Under the pieces are notes generated by a model. It searched no databases, was not told the origin of the DNA, and worked only from the letters and a program-made list of their open reading frames with translations. DNA of 64,000 nt from Paralithodes platypus (Eukaryota; Arthropoda; Malacostraca; Decapoda; Lithodidae): positions 30,586,038 to 30,650,037 of the forward strand of contig CM064512.1 of the NCBI GenBank assembly GCA_032716605.1, given 5' to 3'. How positions within the stretch are numbered: position 1 is the stretch's first letter; each line of letters starts with the position of its first letter. Below, piece by piece: positions 57,157 to 64,000 of this stretch. The translations under genes and the position numbers were made by a program.

Positions 57157-60100
57157 ATTTAGTACATACCCCCAAGTTGATGGTCAATGGCAGTGTGGAA
57201 TTCAATCACAGGGACCCTCTCCATTAAATGCACCTTCCCCTCCTCAAGGGTTGACTCCATATTTGTTGTTTCGGCTTGAGATGGCCAAGGTTGAGGCTAC
57301 CGAAAGACAGGCTAGAGCTCAGGTTGAGGCTACCGAAAGACAGGCTAGAGCTCAGGTTGAGGCTGCCGAGAGACAGGCTAGTGTGCAGGCTGAGGCTGCA
57401 GAGAGAACAGCTATACGAGAGGTTGAACTGCAGGCAGAGTCTACTAGGTATCGGGCTGACAGGGAGCTGGAGAGATCTCGAGTGGAGGTAACAGGGCGAA
57501 ATATTGGGGGAGGTAACAGACATCGGGACCAATCATTGTCGCACCTGCTTAAACTAGTTCCTGTGTTCGATGAATTAGGTGTGGCTGAGTTTTTTATGCG
57601 ATTTGAGAAGAAGTGTCAGGAACACCAGTGGCCTCAGGAAAAGTGGGCAGCATTAGTTTCATCAAGACTCCTAGGAAAGGGGCTAAAAGCGTATGATGCA
57701 CTACCTTTAGAGTCCTGTGTAGTTTATGATGAGCTAAAGAAGGCTGTGCTACGGGCCTATGAGTTACAACCAGAAACTTACCGCTTGAAGTTTCGGGGTG
57801 TTACTAAGGGCAAGGATAGTACCTTCCTAGAACACGCCCGGGACTTGTCTGATGCACTACGACATTGGCTGCGTTCTGAGAGGGCAGCTACTTTTGAGGA
57901 GTTGAGTGAGCTGGTTCTCTTGGAGCAGTTCTTTAAGTGCACAGGCAGGGACTTAACATTAAATATAAAGGAAACAAATCCTAGAAATCTCCAGGAGGCA
58001 GCAGAAATGGCTGACCGCCGACTGTCATTAATTCGAGGGTGCGAAGCAGCAGCTAGGAGTGAGTCGGGTGCAAAGGATCGTACCCCTCCCCCTCCTAAGA
58101 ATTTTGATACAGATAAATACACGAAACCATGTAGCACTGACAATAAAACTGAACATAAACCAAATACCGTCCCGTATAAGAAGTCTAATGGTACCTCCCA
58201 CTCCCAAGGGAAACCAAAGAGTAAAGAGTGCTTTGCATGTCACAAGGAGGGTCACTTTGCAAATGCTTGTCCGAACAAGCCACCAAACAAGGTTGTGTCA
58301 TTGGCCCGCAGCATAAGGGTGTCGCCTATATCTTCTGAGTTTGCCAAGGGTAGTTCATCAGAGGTTGGGACACAGCCTGTGTTCAAGAGTCCGGAAGGCT
58401 CGAACCCTGTCCGTGACGTCTTTGGGGGTCATAGAGGGCATGGTTTTGTGAGGTGGGCTGGCGAAAGGCGAGGAGTTAAGCTATTGCGTGATACGGGGGC
58501 TTCTCAGACCTTATTAAAGAACTTTACTGGTAGACTGATTAACGCTGCTCTGGTGGTGGTAGTTCAGGGGATCAATGCTATGAAGTCCTACCCGCTGGTG
58601 CGGATGGAGCTGGAGGTGGGTGGTGTGGCGAAGGAGCGGGATGTAGGAATTGTAGAGAACTTGCCTGTTGGGGGCGTCGACCTCCTCCTCGGCAACGACT
58701 TTGCGGTGCCTGCTTCTAAGGTTTCACCCTTGGTCGTTGCCGAGAAGGCGGCCGACGTTAGTAGGGAGGAACAGGAGTGGGTTGAGAAGTGTAACGTACA
58801 AACCATGGCGTGTGTTGTGACGCGTTCTCAGACATCCGGAGCCTTGCAGCCACCACCTCAGTCTATCGAACCGCGGAGGAAAGGTCACAAGAAAACGGGA
58901 AGTGTTGGTCAATTGGAGAGTTTTGAGCCGGCAGTGTTTCTTGGTGACTCATTATTGGCACCTATGTTAGAGTCTGGAGAGGCCCCGGGGCCTGTCACCG
59001 CTAGTGCAGGTGCAGGGCAGGAAGAGACACTGCGACAGCATCGTTATGCGCAGCGTGAGGAAAGGATGGCTCAGCGGGACATTGGAGGTGGAAATAAATT
59101 ATTTAAGATGAACTTGGATAATCTCGCACCTGCTGATATATGTTCCTTGCAGCTGGAAGATCCTGATGTCAGGGCGTGTGGTAATGGTGCTATCGAACTG
59201 GAGAGCGATGGGGATGCGCAGCCTGGTGATTTTTTCTTGTCCGAGGGGATCTTGTATCGGAGACATCAGGATCCCAAGAAAAAGTGGGATGGCGGGTCAG
59301 GATTAGTGGACCAGTTAGTAGTACCGAGGGTGAGCCGTGAGAGCTTATTGAGATTAGCTCATGATGTGCCTTTGGCAGGGCACCTGGGGGCACGTAAGAC
59401 GGAGGCAGCTCTGAGCAAGCTTTTCTGGTGGCCTGGGTTAAAGGCGAGTGTCGTGTCATGGGTGTCACAGTGTCACACTTGTCAAGTTGTTGGGAAACCC
59501 AATCAGGTCATCCCGAGAGCCCCGTTACAACCCCTCCCTGTCATTGGGCCGCCCTTCAGCAAAGTCGTTATCGATATGGTTGGCCCATTGCCCCCCACTA
59601 GTGCCGGCAATAAATTTTTACTAACTGCAATGGATGTAGCAACATGGTATCCAGATGCTTACCCCATGCGCAACGGGATGGCTAAGACTGTTGTCAAAAA
59701 CCTGCTTGTCTATTTCTCTCGTTATGGCTACCCTCAGGAGATCCAGTCTGATCAGGGATCCAATTTTACTTCTGCTCTGTTTAAGCAGACCATGCAGCAA
59801 CATGGGATAGTGTCTGTGGTGTCATCTGCCTACCATCCCGAGAGTCAGGGAGTTTTGGAAAGGTGGCACTCGACTCTCAAGAGTATGTTGCGGTGTTATT
59901 GCATGGAAAATGGGAAGGACTGGGATCTAGGTCTCCCATACGTTTTATTTGCTGCGAGAGAAGTACCTGGGGAGAGCTTTGGATTTAGCCCGAACGAGTT
60001 GGTTTTTGGACACAGGGTCAGGGGGCCTCTCCACATAGTCAAGGAGATCTGGGAGGGAGTCACAAAGCCATGCTCGCTTCTAAAGTATGTAGTTGAAAGC

Positions 60101-61936
60101 CGTGAGAGAATGCTAAAGAGCTTGGAGGTAGCAGGTCGGAACCTTAAGAGTTCACAAGCTCAGATGAAGGACAGATACGACCAGAAGGTGAAGCTGAGGG
60201 AGTTTGAAGTAGATCAGGAGGTACTGATACTACTGCCTCTGGTGGGACACCCCTTGTCTGCCAAGTATTCTGCTTCGTATTGGGTTGTAAGGAAGGTTTC
60301 TGATCTCGACTATTTAGTAGCTACTCCTGATCGTAAGAAAAAGAACCAACTTTGCCATGTAAATCTGATGAAAGAGTATGTGAGGCGCCCCTCCGAGCCT
60401 CTCACTGTCCCGGTGTTGATCTGCAGCGATCGTGGTGGAGAAGGAGGAAGGGACAGTCAAGCTGCGGGGGAGGATAATTGGGATTGTTATGTTTCCACGG
60501 ATCAGTGGGCGGGGAATTCTAGACAAGTGGCTCACGAGTTGATATTGCACCTGCCTGAGCAACAGCGTGTAGCCGTGCAGCACTTGTTTGATTCAAACCC
60601 AGCTGTTTTCGCAGAGCATCCTGGCCTCACTACTCAAGCGGTGCACGATGTTGATGTTGGGGACCACCCGCCCTTTAAATCAGTGCCATACCGTGTTCCC
60701 CCTATTAAATTACCAGCACTTAGTGAAGAGCTGGATTATATGCTGAAACATGGGCTGATTTCTGAGGGTGCAGTAAGGTGGACTTCCCCAGTCACACTGC
60801 AGCCCAAACCAGATGGCAAGGTGCGGTTTTGTATAGATTTCCGCAGGTTGAATGGTTTAACCCTCACAAATGCCTACCCTCTTCCTCGCGTGGACGACAG
60901 CGTGGATAAGATAGGAAAAGCCAAGTTCCTCACTAAGATAGACCTTGTTAAGGGTTATTGGCAAGTGCCCTTGTCTGAGCGAGCGCGAGAGGTGTGTGGG
61001 TTTGTGGTGGACGGTGCCACATATCGTTGCCATGTTATGCCATACGGGCTGAAAAATGCCCCTGCAACGTTTCAGAAATTAATGAACGACATTGTAGCCG
61101 ACATTCCCAACTGTACGGTGTACCTAGATGATGTCAAAATATACGACGATGATTTTAACAGTCACTGTGCTCACATCGGACACCTTTTTAATAAACTGAA
61201 TGAAGCAGGTTTGGTGGTAAACCTGGGTAAGTGCGATTTTGTCAAAGCCACAGTTTTGTACCTGGGGTTCGAGGTGGGGATGGGTCAGGTGTGCCCTCCA
61301 CAGACAAAGATCAAAGCCATCGATCAGTTTCCCCAGCCTACGACTAAGAAACAAATCATGCGGTTTCTAGGTATGATAGGCTATTATCGTCGCTTCATCA
61401 AAGGCTATTTGACTGTACTGGCACCTTTAACTGACTTATTATCTAAGGACAAGAAGTTCCGGTGGTCTCCTGAGTGTGCAGAGGCGTTTTCCTTGGTGAA
61501 ACACCTGTTATGTACCCACCCCATACTCAGGGCCCCGGACTTCAGCAGACCTTTTCAGCTGGCGACTGATGCCAGTGGCGTAGGGGCTGGGGCTGTCTTG
61601 TTACAGACAGATGATGAAGGTATCGAACATCCAGTGAGTTTTTACAGTCAAAAATTAAATAGTGCACAAAGGAATTACTCTGTAATTGAAAAAGAACTCC
61701 TGGCGACAGTGCTGGCGCTCAGGCACTTCGATGTATATGTTCCTGCTTTCGGACCAGTCGTAGTGGTTTATACCGATCATCACCCTCTGAAATTCTTGAA
61801 TCAGTTTCATAACCGGAATATGAGGCTGACCAGGTGGTCACTCATGCTTCAGGAGTATAATCTGGACATACGCCATATTGCCGGTTCTGATAACGTGATA
61901 GCGGATTTTCTATCAAGGGTGGATGATGTTGGTTAG
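57080..61936 (+). CDS. gag-pol: Gag-Pol polyprotein, order Gag-PR-INT-RT-RNaseH (Gmr1-like)
   Basis: One 1,618-codon frame; the first 15-35 codons overlap the preceding Gag frame. A heptad-like EATERQARAQV repeat at residues 70-110 predicts a coiled coil. A capsid/SCAN-like region follows (LKLVPVFDELGVAEFFMRF, near 155). Zinc knuckle CFACHKEGHFANAC: Cys384, Cys387, His392, Cys397. Protease LLRDTGASQTLL (Asp471) with LLLGNDF later. Integrase zinc finger His761, His768, Cys798, Cys801; catalytic Asp832 (VIDMVGPL), Asp891 (QSDQGSNF), Glu927 (GVLERWHS), spacing D-58-D-35-E. Reverse transcriptase from about 1220 with KVRFCIDFRRLNG and YLDD at 1348-1351. RNase H Asp1497 (TDASG), Glu1537/1539, Asp1566, Asp1609. 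Integrase thus lies before RT. All catalytic residues are present. It supplies capsid, cDNA synthesis and integration. Confidence 0.92.
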   Translation: MERQLGAPVPSPPLHSTPVSNVRVPEFSTYPQVDGQWQCGIQSQGPSPLNAPSPPQGLTPYLLFRLEMAKVEATERQARAQVEATERQARAQVEAAERQASVQAEAAERTAIREVELQAESTRYRADRELERSRVEVTGRNIGGGNRHRDQSLSHLLKLVPVFDELGVAEFFMRFEKKCQEHQWPQEKWAALVSSRLLGKGLKAYDALPLESCVVYDELKKAVLRAYELQPETYRLKFRGVTKGKDSTFLEHARDLSDALRHWLRSERAATFEELSELVLLEQFFKCTGRDLTLNIKETNPRNLQEAAEMADRRLSLIRGCEAAARSESGAKDRTPPPPKNFDTDKYTKPCSTDNKTEHKPNTVPYKKSNGTSHSQGKPKSKECFACHKEGHFANACPNKPPNKVVSLARSIRVSPISSEFAKGSSSEVGTQPVFKSPEGSNPVRDVFGGHRGHGFVRWAGERRGVKLLRDTGASQTLLKNFTGRLINAALVVVVQGINAMKSYPLVRMELEVGGVAKERDVGIVENLPVGGVDLLLGNDFAVPASKVSPLVVAEKAADVSREEQEWVEKCNVQTMACVVTRSQTSGALQPPPQSIEPRRKGHKKTGSVGQLESFEPAVFLGDSLLAPMLESGEAPGPVTASAGAGQEETLRQHRYAQREERMAQRDIGGGNKLFKMNLDNLAPADICSLQLEDPDVRACGNGAIELESDGDAQPGDFFLSEGILYRRHQDPKKKWDGGSGLVDQLVVPRVSRESLLRLAHDVPLAGHLGARKTEAALSKLFWWPGLKASVVSWVSQCHTCQVVGKPNQVIPRAPLQPLPVIGPPFSKVVIDMVGPLPPTSAGNKFLLTAMDVATWYPDAYPMRNGMAKTVVKNLLVYFSRYGYPQEIQSDQGSNFTSALFKQTMQQHGIVSVVSSAYHPESQGVLERWHSTLKSMLRCYCMENGKDWDLGLPYVLFAAREVPGESFGFSPNELVFGHRVRGPLHIVKEIWEGVTKPCSLLKYVVESRERMLKSLEVAGRNLKSSQAQMKDRYDQKVKLREFEVDQEVLILLPLVGHPLSAKYSASYWVVRKVSDLDYLVATPDRKKKNQLCHVNLMKEYVRRPSEPLTVPVLICSDRGGEGGRDSQAAGEDNWDCYVSTDQWAGNSRQVAHELILHLPEQQRVAVQHLFDSNPAVFAEHPGLTTQAVHDVDVGDHPPFKSVPYRVPPIKLPALSEELDYMLKHGLISEGAVRWTSPVTLQPKPDGKVRFCIDFRRLNGLTLTNAYPLPRVDDSVDKIGKAKFLTKIDLVKGYWQVPLSERAREVCGFVVDGATYRCHVMPYGLKNAPATFQKLMNDIVADIPNCTVYLDDVKIYDDDFNSHCAHIGHLFNKLNEAGLVVNLGKCDFVKATVLYLGFEVGMGQVCPPQTKIKAIDQFPQPTTKKQIMRFLGMIGYYRRFIKGYLTVLAPLTDLLSKDKKFRWSPECAEAFSLVKHLLCTHPILRAPDFSRPFQLATDASGVGAGAVLLQTDDEGIEHPVSFYSQKLNSAQRNYSVIEKELLATVLALRHFDVYVPAFGPVVVVYTDHHPLKFLNQFHNRNMRLTRWSLMLQEYNLDIRHIAGSDNVIADFLSRVDDVG

Positions 61937-62249
61937 ACTGCCACAGGATTGAGGGTTGAGTGTGGAGGAAAATAGGCTGTCACTGTAGTTCAGCCGAAAA
62001 AATAATAAAAAATAAAAAAGCAAAAACCTTATAAAACCTCTTTATTTTTTATAACGTGTAGAATTTTGTATAAGATGTTGTAGCAGTATCTAAGTTGAAT
62101 GTTTTCGCTTATTGTCGCTAAGTTAGTTGAACTTGCTCGGTGGAGCGCAACAGTCTTTCTTTTTGTTATATATAGTGCCTTGTGTCGCAACAGTGTGTGG
62201 TACTATGAGAAGCTTTCTGTTCGATATGAAGAACTTAGTCAAGGGTCTT
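61937..62249 (+). other. 3' untranslated region of the Gmr1-like element
   Basis: A-rich AATAATAAAAAATAAAAAAG at about 62000, then AT-rich sequence. No envelope-like ORF follows RNase H. The polyprotein stop TAG is at 61934-61936. Confidence 0.7.
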
Positions 62250-62264
62250 ATATCTTGGGGGAGG
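62250..62264 (+). other. Polypurine tract
   Basis: TTGGGGGAGG directly abuts the start of the 3' LTR (TGTGACG at 62265). This is the expected site for plus-strand priming. Confidence 0.7.
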
Positions 62265-63821
62265 TGTGACGCTTCTGCATAGTAGCCACGTGCGGGCATG
62301 CGCGCGTGTCGGCTGCCCAGCCGTTTAGAAACCGGCTGGCGGCAGCCGGCCGGCCGGCTTTTCCTTAGTATATATCCTACGACAATGTAACTAATGTCTG
62401 GGATATTCTTATGTTGTTTCATAGCTTGTAGCTGCCCTTATTCTTAACCAACGCATCTTAGTATATTTTATTCTCGATAGTTGATTGTTTCATTATAATA
62501 TATAAGATGTAAGTTTAGTGAGAGTGGGAGGAGACGAGCGGGAGAGAGAGACCGGCTGGGGGACGTTGCTTCGCGCGGAGAGTCTAGCTTGGGAGTAGCC
62601 TGATGTGCCACATGCATTTGTTCGCAACGTTAGGCTTAGTTTCGACTCACGCACGGGGTAGACGATTTTGACCCGGCAACTGTGTTGAGTGTTGCCAAAC
62701 CTGGGATGCCTAGGGCGGGGTCCAGACAGATTCAAGACTCAGAGCTCACCTCACTGTCGTACCCTTCGGACCCCCTTGATATCTATCCCTCTCAACCCCA
62801 CTTAGAAACTTTCTCTCTTACTTTGTATACCTTCCTTCCACTACTTCACCAATCTATTTAATTATCCCATCCCCTTGATAGACCTTATATCTATTATTGT
62901 ATTAACGACGAGCTCTCAGATAACTAGATAGGATTTTGGGCCTTATGCAGAGACGTAATTGTTAATGAGACCTAGGAAGCTTTTTTGTTGTCTCATATTT
63001 GGTGTTTTCATGCTTGCTAGTGTGTTCTTGTGTCAGGTTAGCAGGGGCTAGACCGGAGGGGAGGCTTTTTGCGATCCTTTAAGTAGTCTGCTGGTGCGAG
63101 TCCTGTGGACCCGCACGACTTTACTAGGATACCCGTGGGAGTCTGGGGGCATTTTCTTGTCTGTGTCCCTGTGTGTCTAGTGTTGTGTTGTGTGAGGGCC
63201 CTTGCCTAGTCCACTCAGCACTGCGCTAGCACGTCTTGCTTTTGTTTTAGGGTCGCCAGGAGAGAGTCAGATACTGGCGATCTGAGTCTCTCAAGAGAGC
63301 ACCCTTTCAATTAGAGTAATTTGGCGCACAGACTTGGGAACGTCCCTAGGCTAGAGCAGGTGGCTCAGCCCGGGTATCCAAAGCCTATATCCTTCCAGCT
63401 AGACCTCTGCCACCTGGCAGATTAACAGCTAGGGGTTTATTATTTCTGTATGCTTGTCATTGTGCCACAGTTTACCGTTTTTGTGAGCATTGTGAGTCAG
63501 GGTGTGGCTTAGAGACTCTGTCCGAGCAGGCTTGCCTGACTAAGAGTGAGAAGCACACCTGTATGTGGTTATGTTGCGAGTTGCGGCCTTTATTTAATTA
63601 TACCTATGCCATTATACACTGTAGGTCCAATCACTAGTATTTATTCCTGCTTATGAGTTGAGAGTTCTCTAAATCCGTAACATACTTTCTTTGCTAAGCA
63701 TCAGATCCTACAGTAGCCGCATGCAGTTTAGAACCCCGCATCTTGTCTACCGGTACAATGTTTTTGAGGACTGTTTGCTTTCACCTTCTTTCACGCAGGG
63801 GTGATTAGTTGTATTAATTAA
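62265..63821 (+). mobile_element. 3' LTR of the Gmr1-like element, interrupted at a TTAA
   Basis: Matches 53107-54689 until GTATTAATTAA at 63811-63821. There the 5' LTR goes on CGTAACGTTAAATG but this copy changes to GGGGAGCGTCCGG. About 316 bp of the LTR are missing from the window. The hairpin homologous to 54115-54147 is present near 63257-63289. Confidence 0.85.
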
Positions 63822-64000
63822 GGGGAGCGTCCGGCTCATACACGTAATAGTGCTCAAAACGGCAATATTGCGCAACCCGATATATGGCATCATCACCCAT
63901 CCCTCTGTCTTCAGTTAAAATCCTGAGGCAATATTCCGTCTGGAAACATGTTATTTCTGGGCTAGTTTAAAGTTTCCGCGGGTCGCGTGTCGCGCAGACG
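63822..64000. mobile_element. Left end of an unknown TTAA-site insertion
   Basis: Starts directly after TTAA (63818-63821) inside the LTR, with GGGGAGCGTCCGGCTC. No similarity to the other MITEs seen. TTAA insertion fits piggyBac- or Kolobok-type transposons, but only 179 bp are visible. Confidence 0.4.

Noticed and set aside
61937..62249. Possible env gene after pol
   Set aside because: Only 313 bp before the polypurine tract and no ORF of useful length.

Overview
This window comes from a large, repeat-choked eukaryotic genome. It shows no operons, no prokaryotic signals and no recognisable host gene. Instead it holds layer on layer of transposable elements with microsatellites and minisatellites between them. 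The element mix (CR1-, Jockey- and RTE-type LINEs, BEL/Pao, a Penelope-like element, Ty3/gypsy relatives, TTAA-flanked MITEs, an XPG-nuclease DNA transposon) and the A/T-rich background suggest an invertebrate. A malacostracan crustacean is my best guess, and that is inference only.

Layout. 1-2316: 5' part of a minus-strand long-LTR retrotransposon (gag start, primer site, LTR). 2317-6916: a decayed plus-strand BEL/Pao pol gene, split at its reverse transcriptase active-site motif by a solo LTR (2501-4312) of the same family as the first LTR, in opposite orientation. 7760-8620: an unexplained cluster of stem-loops, seven sharing a CGGC-CT-GCCG-type tip. 8700-10600: CR1-like LINE pieces. 10600-14780: non-coding, with a TIR element and a 30-bp minisatellite. 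14783-17039: another solo LTR carrying a TTAA-flanked MITE. 17152-22026: minus-strand LINE fragments, including an endonuclease-RT LINE with a poly(A) tail. 24640-31230: a Penelope-like element split by a 5.6-kb DNA transposon (25604-31175) encoding a roughly 1,570-residue protein with XPG-like nuclease motifs. 31999-36138: several MITEs and a foldback element. 37600-42850: a nearly full-length Jockey-type LINE with a MITE in ORF1. 45200-51500: LINE tails, a duplicated tRNA-derived repeat, and a three-layer nest (LINE, MITE, RTE LINE). 53107-63821: a nearly complete retrotransposon with 1.9-kb LTRs and an RTE LINE in its leader. A TTAA-site insertion interrupts its 3' LTR at the right edge.

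The main find is the 53107-63821 element. Its polyprotein reads Gag, protease, integrase, reverse transcriptase, RNase H. Integrase therefore lies before RT, as in Ty1/copia, while the RT and integrase sequences are Ty3/gypsy-like. This is the arrangement known from the Gmr1 group. The other LTRs in the window (521-2316, 2501-4312, 14783-17039) are related to it in sequence, and at the left edge in gag as well. All of them carry a hairpin at the same relative place whose stems differ by compensating changes.

No set of genes here forms a host pathway. The window is best read as a stratigraphy of insertions. Coordinates of repeat ends were set by eye and may be off by several bases where noted.
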